This document shows positions 55,006 to 62,715 of a stretch of DNA of 64,000 nt, piece by piece (the stretch's first letter is position 1; every line of letters starts with the position of its first letter). A program made the translations under genes and the position numbers. The DNA comes from Planctomycetota bacterium (lineage in GTDB: Bacteria > Planctomycetota > UBA1135 > GCA-002686595). The stretch spans positions 1 through 64,000 of the forward strand of contig JADHOC010000013.1 in assembly GCA_016779205.1 (NCBI GenBank). Direction: 5' to 3'. The notes beneath the pieces are model-generated. The model saw only the letters and a program-made list of their open reading frames with translations. It was not told the origin of the DNA and did no database searches.

Positions 55006-55653
55006 ATGATCACAAAACTGGTTCAGGGAACCCTCCTCGTGGCCGCCGCCGGGATCGCGTACAGCGCCTCGGTCATGCTGCCCCAGGACGGCCCCACCTC
55101 GACGCCGATCGCCCAGCAGGGCGACGACGGCCCCGCCGTCCAGGGCGACTCCAAGAAGAAGGCGAAGGAGGAGAAGATCACGGTCTGGACCCTCCACGCC
55201 GACGGCAAGGGCTGAAGCGCAGGCAAGAAGGCCCGTGCGGCCTTCCTCAGTGTCCTCGACGAGGACGACGACATCGAACGCATCTTCTGGAGCGGGACCC
55301 GCGCCAGCTTCACCCTCAAGAAGGGAGTCAAGGTGGATGAGAAGGCCCTCAAGGCCGCCATCGAGAAGCAGCGCCTCAAGTGGGTCTCCCTCACCAGCCG
55401 CGAGTCCGAGCGCGCCAAGGCGGCCTACGTCGCCAAGACGCCCGGGCTGACATGAAGCGACACCGCCGGGAGGGTCCGTGAGACCCTCATGAAGTCCCTC
55501 GGGGACAACGTCGCCGATGTCTACGCCGGTCCCGAGATCATCATCCAGATGAAGAAGGACGAGAAGCTCGACGAGGAGAAGCTCAAGGCCGCCCTCGCGA
55601 AGCACAAGGTGAAGATGAAGAGCATCAAGAAGGACAAGACCTACATCCTCTGA
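55006..55653 (+). CDS. Exported two-selenocysteine protein with tandem HMA-like domains
   Basis: Read through two in-frame TGA codons (55213-55215 and 55453-55455), the frame from the ATG at 55006 gives 215 residues ending at TGA 55651. Residues 5-25 (LVQGTLLVAAAGIAYSAS) are a signal peptide or anchor; 26-57 are a charged linker. Two repeats follow (~58-135 and ~139-215), each with a beta-U-alpha-beta-beta-alpha-beta pattern like heavy-metal-associated domains: U70 followed by SAGKKARAAFLSVLD and U150 followed by SDTAGRVRETLMKSLG, each then reaching a KK...D-E-x-x-L-K-A-A helix. The Sec lies where HMA domains have their first metal Cys. The protein has no Cys. Each TGA is followed by a SECIS-like hairpin. 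Role probably metal/thiol-type redox or metal binding outside the cytoplasm. Confidence 0.88.
55213..55245 (+). promoter_or_regulatory. UGA/Sec codon 1 with bacterial SECIS-like hairpin
   Basis: TGA at 55213-55215, then 11 bases, then a perfect 7-bp stem GAAGGCC/GGCCTTC (55227-55233 and 55239-55245) with the loop CGTGC (55234-55238). The apical G is 20 nt after the UGA. Position, stem length and a GU in the apical loop match what SelB needs to decode UGA as selenocysteine. Confidence 0.82.
55453..55488 (+). promoter_or_regulatory. UGA/Sec codon 2 with bacterial SECIS-like hairpin
   Basis: TGA at 55453-55455, then 14 bases, then a perfect 7-bp stem GAGGGTC/GACCCTC (55470-55476 and 55482-55488) with the loop CGTGA (55477-55481). 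The apical G is 23 nt after the UGA. Stem sequence differs from the first hairpin but loop CGTG and geometry are kept, which argues for selection on structure. Confidence 0.82.
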
Positions 55654-55703
55654 TCGCCCGCGCGGCCGCGCCCCCTCGGGGCGCCCGCCGCGCCTCGTCA
55701 CGC

Positions 55704-55737
55704 AGGCACCCCGACGGATCCGTCCGCCGGGGTGCCT
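55704..55737 (+). terminator. Rho-independent terminator after the selenoprotein gene
   Basis: A 15-bp stem with one mismatch (left arm begins AGGCACCCCG) and a TCCG loop, followed by CGCGTTTT. It isolates the selenoprotein transcript from xylA. Confidence 0.7.
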
Positions 55738-55818
55738 CGCGTTTTGCCGAGACGGCGCTCGGGAGTCTTCAGCCGGCGTTCCGGCCCGGGGCTCCGTCCC
55801 GTACAGTCGATGGCCATC

Positions 55819-56994
55819 ATGAGCTCCTTCGACCCGACCCCTGCAGATCGCTTCTCCTTTGGCCTCTGGACCGTGGGGAACCCCGGCCGCGACCCCTTCG
55901 GTCACGCCGTCCGCCCGGTCCTCGATCCCTGCGACATCGTCGCGAAGCTGGGGGAGATCGGCGCCTGGGGCGTCAACCTCCACGACGAGGACCTGGTCCC
56001 GTTCGGCAGCTCGGCCGCGGAGCGTGATCGGATCGTGGGGGACTTCAAGCGGGCCATGGCGGACTCGGGCGTGGTGTGTCCGATGGCCACGACCAACCTC
56101 TTCAGCCAGCCGATCTTCAAGGACGGGGCGTTCACCTCCAACGACCCCGCCGTCCGGGCCTTCGCGATCCGCAAGACCATGGACGCCATCGACCTCGGCG
56201 TGGAGCTGGGGGCCAGCACCTACGTGTTCTGGGGCGGCCGCGAGGGCGCCGAGGCGGACGCCTGCCGCGACCCGCGCACGGCGCTGGCGAACTTCCGCGA
56301 CGCCATCGACTTCCTGTGCGGGTACGTCAAGGACCAGGGCTACGACCTGCGCTTCGCCCTCGAGGCCAAGCCCAACGAGCCGCGGGGGGACATCTACCTC
56401 TCCACGACCGGGCACATGCTCCACTTCATCTCGACCCTCGACCACAGCGAGATGGTCGGCGTCAACCCGGAGGTGGCCCACGAGACCATGGCGGGCCTCT
56501 CCTTTGTGCACGGCGTCGGTCAGGCGATGGAGTGCGGCAAGCTCTTCCACATCGACCTCAACGGCCAGCGGATCGGCCGCTACGACCAGGACCTGCGCTT
56601 CGGCTCCGAGGACCTCAAGCAAGCCTTCCTCCTCGTGCGGCTCCTGGAGGGGACCGGCGGCGGGGCTCGCTATGACGGGCCGCGCCACTTCGACGCCCAC
56701 GCCTACCGGACCGAGGACCACGACGGCGTCTGGGAGTTCGCCCGGGGCTGCATGCGAACCTACAAGCTCCTCGCCGCCCGGGCGGCCGCGTTCGACGCGG
56801 ACCCGGACGTGCAGGCGATCCTCTCGGGAACCACGGAGGCCAACCTGGTGGACGTGGGCGCGGGCTACAGCGCGGAGCGGGGCGAGGCGCTCCGGGGGCT
56901 CGAGATCGACGCCGAGGGCCTGGGCGCCAAGGGGCTCGGCTATGAGCGGCTCGACCAGCTGATGGTCGAGCACATGATGGGGGCCCGCGGATGA
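55819..56994 (+). CDS. xylA: Xylose isomerase (class I type)
   Basis: 391 residues from the ATG at 55819; an ATG at 55810 adds three residues. The family start [21 protein letters not shown] matches the short Streptomyces-like class. Catalytic His55 is in [13 protein letters not shown], metal ligand Glu182 and Lys184 in [12 protein letters not shown], with later ligands in [19 protein letters not shown] and RYDQDLRFG. It interconverts xylose and xylulose (also glucose and fructose). It overlaps xylB by four bases. Confidence 0.96.
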   Translation: MSSFDPTPADRFSFGLWTVGNPGRDPFGHAVRPVLDPCDIVAKLGEIGAWGVNLHDEDLVPFGSSAAERDRIVGDFKRAMADSGVVCPMATTNLFSQPIFKDGAFTSNDPAVRAFAIRKTMDAIDLGVELGASTYVFWGGREGAEADACRDPRTALANFRDAIDFLCGYVKDQGYDLRFALEAKPNEPRGDIYLSTTGHMLHFISTLDHSEMVGVNPEVAHETMAGLSFVHGVGQAMECGKLFHIDLNGQRIGRYDQDLRFGSEDLKQAFLLVRLLEGTGGGARYDGPRHFDAHAYRTEDHDGVWEFARGCMRTYKLLAARAAAFDADPDVQAILSGTTEANLVDVGAGYSAERGEALRGLEIDAEGLGAKGLGYERLDQLMVEHMMGARG

Positions 56995-58451
56995 GCAGCC
57001 GCGGGGACCTGTTCCTCGGCCTCGACGTCGGCACCCAGAGCACCAAGGCCGTCCTCGTCGACGTGGACTCGGGCCAGGTGGTGGCCCGCGCGGGCCGGGC
57101 CTATGACCTGATCGAGGGGCTCCCCCCGGGCCACGCCGAGCAGCACCCCGACACCTGGTCGGAGGCGGTGATCGCGGTGACCCGCGAGGTGGGCGAGGGC
57201 GCGCGGGTCCGCGGCGTCGGCGTCTCTGGCCAGCAGCATGGGGCGGTGCTCCTCGGAGAGGGAGACGAGGTCCTGCGCCCGGCGAAGCTGTGGTGTGACA
57301 CCTCCGCCGCCGCCGAGGCGGCGGCCCTCTCCAGTGAGCTCGGCCGCACGATCCCCGCGGGCTTCACGGGCCCCAAGCTGCGCTGGTCCGCGGCGCATGA
57401 GCCCGACCTGTGGGCGCGGGTTCGTCGCGTGCTGCTGCCCCACGACCACATCAACCTCTTCCTCACCGGAGAGTTCTTCACCGAGGTGGGGGACGCGTCC
57501 GGTACCGGGTACCTCGATCCCTCCACGGGCGCCTACGACTCCCGGGCCATGGAGGCGGCGGCCCCCGGGCTCGCTGGCCTCGTCCCGCCGCTCCGCCCCT
57601 GCGCGAGCCCGGCTGGCGAGCTCTCCGCCAGTGCCGCTGCGGCGCTGGGGCTCAAGGCCGGGATCCCCGTGTCCGCTGGGGGCGGCGACAACATGATGAG
57701 CGCCATCGGCGCCGGGGCCACCCGCCCCGGTGTGTCGGTGTGCAGCCTCGGCACCTCCGCGACCGTGTTCGCCTTCTCGGCAGCGCCCGCCGTCGACCCG
57801 GGTGGTGACATCGCGAGCTTCCGCGCCTCGAGCGCCGGCCCCGACGGAGAAGCCGGGCACCTGCCGCTGCTCTGCGTCATGAACTGCACCGAGCCGCTCG
57901 AGGACCTGCGCGCTCTCACGGGCAAGGGGCACGACGAACTCACCGACCTGGCCCGCGCGGCGTCCATGGGGGACGAGCTGCTCGTTCCGTTCTTCATGGG
58001 GGAGCGGGTCCCCAACCTCCCGGACGCGACGGCCACGCTCACCGGCCTGCGCCCCGGCTCGCTCTCGCCAGGGGTGCTCTACCGGGCCGCGCTCGAGGGC
58101 GTCGCCCTCAACCTCGCGGCCGGGGTGGAGCGCATGCGGGGCATGGGCATCGAGCCCGAGGAGGTCCGGCTGGTGGGGGGCGCCGCCAGGAACACGCTCT
58201 GGCAGGAGATCCTGGCGACCACCTTTGGCGTCCCCGTCCGGGTCCTGATGGAGACGGAGACCGCCGCCGTGGGCGCCGCGCTCCAGGCCGCCGCGGCGGC
58301 GCACGGGGAGCCAGCGGACCGGATCGCCCAGGCCTTCGTCGCCTATGGAGGTCCCGCGGTCCCGCCGTCCACCGACGCCGCCACCGTCGAGCGCCTCGCC
58401 CTCCTCCGGGGTCGGCTGGCCGAGGCCGTCGCCGCCCAGCGGGGAGCCTGA
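56991..58451 (+). CDS. xylB: Xylulokinase
   Basis: 486 residues of the FGGY sugar kinase fold. The ATPase phosphate-1 loop is [15 protein letters not shown] (residues ~8-22), followed by [10 protein letters not shown] with the xylulose-contacting QQH, then [19 protein letters not shown] and [13 protein letters not shown] (catalytic Asp). The adenosine segment is [15 protein letters not shown]. It phosphorylates xylulose for the pentose phosphate path. It is translationally coupled to xylA and followed by a strong hairpin; no transporter or regulator is adjacent. Confidence 0.95.
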   Translation: MSSRGDLFLGLDVGTQSTKAVLVDVDSGQVVARAGRAYDLIEGLPPGHAEQHPDTWSEAVIAVTREVGEGARVRGVGVSGQQHGAVLLGEGDEVLRPAKLWCDTSAAAEAAALSSELGRTIPAGFTGPKLRWSAAHEPDLWARVRRVLLPHDHINLFLTGEFFTEVGDASGTGYLDPSTGAYDSRAMEAAAPGLAGLVPPLRPCASPAGELSASAAAALGLKAGIPVSAGGGDNMMSAIGAGATRPGVSVCSLGTSATVFAFSAAPAVDPGGDIASFRASSAGPDGEAGHLPLLCVMNCTEPLEDLRALTGKGHDELTDLARAASMGDELLVPFFMGERVPNLPDATATLTGLRPGSLSPGVLYRAALEGVALNLAAGVERMRGMGIEPEEVRLVGGAARNTLWQEILATTFGVPVRVLMETETAAVGAALQAAAAAHGEPADRIAQAFVAYGGPAVPPSTDAATVERLALLRGRLAEAVAAQRGA

Positions 58452-58473
58452 GGCTCACTCCCGGCGACAACGA

Positions 58474-58512
58474 GCGCGGCCCGCGCGGGAGAGACTCCCG
58501 CGCGGGCCGCGC
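58474..58512. terminator. Strong bidirectional terminator
   Basis: A perfect 17-bp stem (GCGCGGCCCGCGCGGGA and complement) with the loop GAGAC, between convergent xylB and the secreted protein gene. Confidence 0.75.
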
Positions 58513-58530
58513 TTCATGCCGGTGGCTGGA

Positions 58531-60537
58531 TCAGGGGAACTGGACCCAGACGCCGTCGGAGAAGTTCGACGTGGCGAACCCGAGGACGGAGTCGCGGTGC
58601 CAGGCCTGGAAGTGCCAGCGGTCTCCGCTCATCGCCGAGGTGATCCCCGTCGGGGTCGGGATCTGGTCGAGGTCGACCGGCGTGAAGAACGCGCCGGTGG
58701 CCCCCGAGAACAGGATGCCGCCGCCGACGCCGCGGCCGATGTCGCCGGCCAGGCAGAGGTTGCCCTGGCTACCCCCGGCGTTCGGGATGAAGCCCTGGGT
58801 CAGGGAGGCGAGGAAGTAGCCGAACGCGTTCTGCGTGAGGTTCACGGCCTCGAGGTCCATGGTGCGCAGCGTCAGGTCGACGTTGGACGCGATCATGGTC
58901 GAGGTCTGCCCGGTGGAGTTCGGGATCGCCGTGCAGTAGTTCTGGATGACCAGGGTGCCGCCGCCGGTGCCGGGGCCCTCGGTCGGGAAGACCTGCGCGC
59001 CGGGGTTGCCGGGCTTGAACAGGCCGAGCACGCCGGACTTCGCCTCGGGGGCGGCGTCGGCGGTGAACCAGAAGCTGTAGGTCGTGCCCCAGCGGAGCGC
59101 GTTGGCGTCCTGGTTCACGGCGTAGCTCTCGGTCGTCCAGGTGACGTCGCTGGCGGTGACCGTCGCGTTCCAGTCGAGGTTCGTGTACGGCTCGCCGGAG
59201 TGGTAGAGCGGGAAGGACATGCCCGGGTTGGTGACCGTCACGTTCGCCCCGATCGGGACCGTGAAGCTCTCGCCGGAGAAGTCGCTGTTGTTGTTGAAGA
59301 TGGCGTAGTTGTACGTCCAGGTCCCGTCGCCGTTGTCGACCACGTTGGAGCCGGCGACGAACTGGCCCTCACCGGGCACGTTGATCTCCTCGATCGCGGC
59401 GGTCGGCGTGGTGGCGGACCAGGCGTAGATCGCGGGCTGCTCGCGGACCGTCGCGCCGCCGATGTTCAGGCGCCAGGCGCCGTTGGTCGTCGAGCCGGGG
59501 CGGCTCAGGCGGGTGTAGGAGACGTTGTTGAAGCCGTTGCCGGCCGCGGCGTCGTCCGGGGCGATGTACTGCGACTCACCCCAGTAGGTGGCGTTGGGGT
59601 ACTGGCTGGGGTCCACGTCGTCGTTGGCGACCTGGATCCGCTTGAAGACCCGGTCCCCGGTCTGACCCTGCTGGGCGAACGGGTAGGAGAAGGCGCCGGT
59701 GAACGCGTTCACCTGCCAGCGCGGGCCGAGGCCCGACTGGGAGCCGTTGAGGCCCGAGCTGTAGGGGTCGGAGCAGCCGACGCCGAGGCGGCTGCCGGAG
59801 CCGGAGCTGTTGCAGTTGCAGCAGAGGTTCTGCTGGAGGGCGGTGAAGCCGTGCTTGAGCCAGCTCTGGCCGATCTGCTCGAAGCGACCATCGTCGATGC
59901 GGTAGATGTTCTGACCGATGACCGGGTGCTGGTTGCTGCTCGCAATCCAGAGGAGCTCGGCGTCGCCGACGTTGCAGGAGGTGGTCCCGAGGGAGTACCC
60001 CGCGACGCCGCCCGTCGCGCCGAAGTTCGAGATGTTCGGGAGCCCGCCGACGATGACGTCGGGGCCGGTGGTCGGGTTGGAGCAGCCGCCGCTTCCGCCG
60101 CCGCCGCCGGCGGTGATCTCGATGGAGCCAACCCCGGAGCTGCTGCCAGAGAAGGAGCCGCCCCGGATCAGGTAGGTGGTGCCCGCCATGGCGGACCAGC
60201 TGACGGTCGACTGCAGGCCGCAGGCGTCATCGTTGCAGGTGATCTGGGTGCTGCAGTTGCTGAAGACGGCGAGCACCGTGTCCCAGCTCGCGTTGCCGCA
60301 GGTGGAGACCTGGTAGTCGGACGTGCTGGGAGCGGTCCACGACCACCAAACGTCTCGTCCGATGTTGCCGCATCCCGAAGGCCCGCCGCTGGTCGCACTG
60401 GTGTTGTTGAAGACGAAGGTGCCGAGGCCAGAGATGGACTGGGCGTTGGAGCAGTCATCTGCTCCCTGGGCGCTCGCGAGCCCCATGAGGGGGGCGGCGA
60501 GGAGCGACGTGGCGGCGAGGAGTTTCGAGACGCGCAT
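58531..60537 (-). CDS. Large secreted/surface planctomycete-type protein
   Basis: 668 residues from the ATG at 60537. A clear Sec signal (MRVSKLLAATSLLAAPLM through ASAQG, ~1-24) is followed by a Cys-rich pre-peptidase-like domain (DDCSNAQSISGLGTFVFN; CGNASWDTVLAVFSNCSTQ). A ~350-residue middle part binds no recognised ligand. The end (WHFQAWHRDSVLGFATSNFS) is the FQAW-x-RD tail repeatedly seen on planctomycete secreted proteins, probably a sorting or domain remnant. Function unknown. Its promoter is likely in the 279-bp gap with a small palindrome. Confidence 0.7.
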   Translation of the reverse strand: MRVSKLLAATSLLAAPLMGLASAQGADDCSNAQSISGLGTFVFNNTSATSGGPSGCGNIGRDVWWSWTAPSTSDYQVSTCGNASWDTVLAVFSNCSTQITCNDDACGLQSTVSWSAMAGTTYLIRGGSFSGSSSGVGSIEITAGGGGGSGGCSNPTTGPDVIVGGLPNISNFGATGGVAGYSLGTTSCNVGDAELLWIASSNQHPVIGQNIYRIDDGRFEQIGQSWLKHGFTALQQNLCCNCNSSGSGSRLGVGCSDPYSSGLNGSQSGLGPRWQVNAFTGAFSYPFAQQGQTGDRVFKRIQVANDDVDPSQYPNATYWGESQYIAPDDAAAGNGFNNVSYTRLSRPGSTTNGAWRLNIGGATVREQPAIYAWSATTPTAAIEEINVPGEGQFVAGSNVVDNGDGTWTYNYAIFNNNSDFSGESFTVPIGANVTVTNPGMSFPLYHSGEPYTNLDWNATVTASDVTWTTESYAVNQDANALRWGTTYSFWFTADAAPEAKSGVLGLFKPGNPGAQVFPTEGPGTGGGTLVIQNYCTAIPNSTGQTSTMIASNVDLTLRTMDLEAVNLTQNAFGYFLASLTQGFIPNAGGSQGNLCLAGDIGRGVGGGILFSGATGAFFTPVDLDQIPTPTGITSAMSGDRWHFQAWHRDSVLGFATSNFSDGVWVQFP

Positions 60538-60695
60538 GGGTCGTTGAACTGGTGTGGTAGGGAAGGAAGCAGCGCCATGGGGGCGCGTGCGGTGCCTGGG
60601 GCCGGAAAGGCTCAGCACCCCGGGAAGACGAGGCTGCGGTGCATAAGGGTCCCCGGTGCACGCAAATACTCTCACGCTTGGCGCTGGTGTGCGGG

Positions 60696-60708
60696 TCTCA
60701 AATTGAGA
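60696..60708. promoter_or_regulatory. Small palindrome, possible operator
   Basis: TCTCAA-A-TTGAGA, a perfect 6-bp-arm palindrome about 160 bp upstream of the secreted protein gene and 110 bp beyond the end of the transporter gene. Could be a regulator site; chance occurrence is possible. Confidence 0.25.
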
Positions 60709-60816
60709 GCATTGGGCCTCGCGCGGTGACCGGATGGCCGTCGAGGGCCTCCCCGCGGGCTCGACCGGGCATCCCGCGTGTCGAGGGTTCCCCGGGGGCC
60801 CCTCGATCAGATCGTC

Positions 60817-61860
60817 TCAGCCCAGGAGCCAGAGGACCATCGGGAGCGACGCGGCGACCATGCACAGGACGCTCAGGACGCCGGCGAGCAGGAACCGCGG
60901 GCCGACGCGTACGAGGCGCGGGACGTTGAGGGTCAGCCCGATGGCGGCGAGGGCCAGGGCGAGGAGCCAGCTCCCGCCCTGCTTGAGCCAACCCCACAGC
61001 GGACGCGCGTCCTCGCCGACCGCGACCTCCCCGTCCAGCCACCCGGTGGCGCGCAGGCCCGAGGCGACCACGAAGAGCCAGACGAAGTGGGGGACGCCGA
61101 CGCCCTTGCGGCCCTCCCCGGCATCGCCCCCGCCGCGCAGCAGGACCGCGAGCAGGACGACCGTGGGGACGAGCATGGCCACGCGCAGGAGCTTGAAGAG
61201 CGTGGCCCACTCCTCGGCCGTTCCCCCGAAGGCCTGGCCGGTGGCGATCGCCTGGGGCACCGCGTGCACCGTGAGTCCCGCGAGGGCGCCGCCCGCGTTG
61301 CCGCCCACCCCCAGGGCAGCTGCCGCTGGGGGCAGCACGAAGAGCATCGCGACCCCGAGGAGGTTGATGACCCCGATGGCGAGGCCCAGGTCCTCCTCCT
61401 TCGCCTTCACCGTGGGGGCCACCGCCATGATCGCGCTGTTGCCGCACACCGCGGTCCCCGCGCCGAGGAGCAGGGCCGCGCGCGGGTCCAGGCCGCACAC
61501 ACGGCCAGCGACGATGGCGCCGAGGAAGGCGACGACCATCGCGGCCACGACCACGAGGAGCGTCCCGCCGATCGCCCCGCCCTCCAGCAGCCGCTCCAGG
61601 TCCATCCCGAAGCCGATCAGCACGATGGCGGCGGGGATCACCGCCTTGGAGACGGCCTTCGCCGCGGGGGCGAAGCGAGCCTGGACGGCCGGAATCAACG
61701 CGAGCGCGAGCCCGAGCACCAGGGCGAGGACCGACGGCGAGGGGACGAGCCGGGACGGACCGAGGGCCGGGCGGAGGAGCACCGCTGCCGCCGCGAGGCC
61801 CGCGCAGAGCAGGCCGCAGAGGAGGACAGATCGGTCGGGGCCGCTGGATTCAGTGGACAT
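60817..61860 (-). CDS. YeiH/PSE family putative sulfate exporter
   Basis: 347 residues from the ATG at 61860 with about 9-10 hydrophobic segments. Landmarks of the UPF0324/YeiH family are present: KAVIPAAIVLIGFGMDLERLL, GAGTAVCGNSAIMAVAPTVKAKEEDL (the family block with GxGTAICGxSAI), GLTVHAVPQAIATGQAF and a late GLTLNVPRLVRVGPR. YeiH proteins are putative sulfate or other anion exporters. A long open frame upstream of 61860 is not protein-like. It is transcribed toward the secreted protein's promoter gap. Confidence 0.85.
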   Translation of the reverse strand: MSTESSGPDRSVLLCGLLCAGLAAAAVLLRPALGPSRLVPSPSVLALVLGLALALIPAVQARFAPAAKAVSKAVIPAAIVLIGFGMDLERLLEGGAIGGTLLVVVAAMVVAFLGAIVAGRVCGLDPRAALLLGAGTAVCGNSAIMAVAPTVKAKEEDLGLAIGVINLLGVAMLFVLPPAAAALGVGGNAGGALAGLTVHAVPQAIATGQAFGGTAEEWATLFKLLRVAMLVPTVVLLAVLLRGGGDAGEGRKGVGVPHFVWLFVVASGLRATGWLDGEVAVGEDARPLWGWLKQGGSWLLALALAAIGLTLNVPRLVRVGPRFLLAGVLSVLCMVAASLPMVLWLLG

Positions 61861-62163
61861 CGAGGGCACCGTACCGAGTCGCCCCGCGAGGTCACCCTGC
61901 CCCTCGGCCCATTTCACGCGCGGGCGGTCTTCGTCGGCCTCGGGGCGGGGGATGGCACGCCTTCGGGCGCCGTGCCCATGGTCTCCCGACCGCGCCGCCG
62001 GTGGGCCGGGGCTGCCGGGCGGGTCGGCACCGACGGGTGCCTGGCCGTGCAGCGAAGGCCCGGAGCCTGCCCGCAGAAAGTCGGGCTCGGATCGGGGGGC
62101 GACGGGGTCTAGACTCCTCGCTCCCCCCCCTTCATCTCCCAGGCTGCCCCCAGCCCCGCCACG
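61861..62163. other. Divergent intergenic region
   Basis: About 303 bases between the transporter and the small membrane protein gene, transcribed divergently. No gene is supported. A pyrimidine-rich stretch precedes the ATG at 62164; no promoter motif is certain. Confidence 0.4.
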
Positions 62164-62511
62164 ATGGACCCCAAGCTCTACCAAGTCATCCACCTCGTCT
62201 CCGTGGTCTTCCTCGTGGCGATCACCTTCCGGGCCTTCGCCGCTCCGACCCCCGAGAGCCGTCGGACGAACCTGATGCTGTCGGGGATCGCGTCCTTTGG
62301 AGCCCTGCTCGGAGGCTTCGGCCTCATGGCGAAGCTGCAGCTGGAGTGGGGGCCCTGGCTCTTCGTGAAGATCGGCTGCTGGCTCGCGCTCTCCGCGCTG
62401 GCTGGCATCGCCTACCGGAAGCCGGAGTCGACCAAGAGCCTGAGCTGGCTCGCCTTCGCGCTGGTCGTCACCGCGGTGTTGATGGTGTACGTGGTCCGGC
62501 CCGGCGTGTGA
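62164..62511 (+). CDS. Small multi-pass membrane protein
   Basis: 115 residues with four hydrophobic segments: VIHLVSVVFLVAITFRAFA, NLMLSGIASFGALLGGFGL, WLFVKIGCWLALSALAGIAY and WLAFALVVTAVLMVYVV. The layout resembles small SirB2-type or cytochrome-b-like accessory proteins, but no haem ligand pair stands out (one His in the first helix). I do not assign a function. Start at the ATG at 62164. Confidence 0.75.
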   Translation: MDPKLYQVIHLVSVVFLVAITFRAFAAPTPESRRTNLMLSGIASFGALLGGFGLMAKLQLEWGPWLFVKIGCWLALSALAGIAYRKPESTKSLSWLAFALVVTAVLMVYVVRPGV

Positions 62512-62703
62512 TGGGCGCGCCGGGGGCCTCACGGCTCCCCGGCGGCAGAGGCGGCGGATCTCCCGCAACGGGAGGTCGGGCCGATCGTTCGATGGAGGCG
62601 CGGCGCCCGCTGTGGGCGCGGCGCCTTCGCGTTCGGGGCGACGCGATCGCCCACCGGCCGGCTCGAGCCTGGAGCGCGGGGCGACCTCCGCCCCCGTTCT
62701 CAT

Positions 62704-62709
62704 GGGAGG
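62704..62709 (+). promoter_or_regulatory. Ribosome binding site choosing a TTG start
   Basis: GGGAGG six bases before the TTG at 62716. This is one of the few strong Shine-Dalgarno sites in the window and decides for the non-AUG start of the following gene. Confidence 0.6.
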
Positions 62710-62715
62710 TTCGAC

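Noticed and set aside
55213..55215. TGA at 55213 as the true end of a 69-residue protein, or the gene as a pseudogene
   Set aside because: Coding character, duplicated domain structure and hairpins continue in the same frame through two TGA codons to 55651, with no frameshift or other stop types. A decaying gene would not keep this pattern.
54988..56973. A 661-residue minus-strand open frame across the selenoprotein and xylA
   Set aside because: It is the antisense shadow of two clear plus-strand genes; long antisense frames are common at this GC content and the text shows only Val/Gly/Arg-rich filler.
58345..60729. A 794-residue plus-strand frame opposite the secreted protein
   Set aside because: Low-complexity Gly/Val/Arg/Ala text antisense to a protein with a clear signal peptide.
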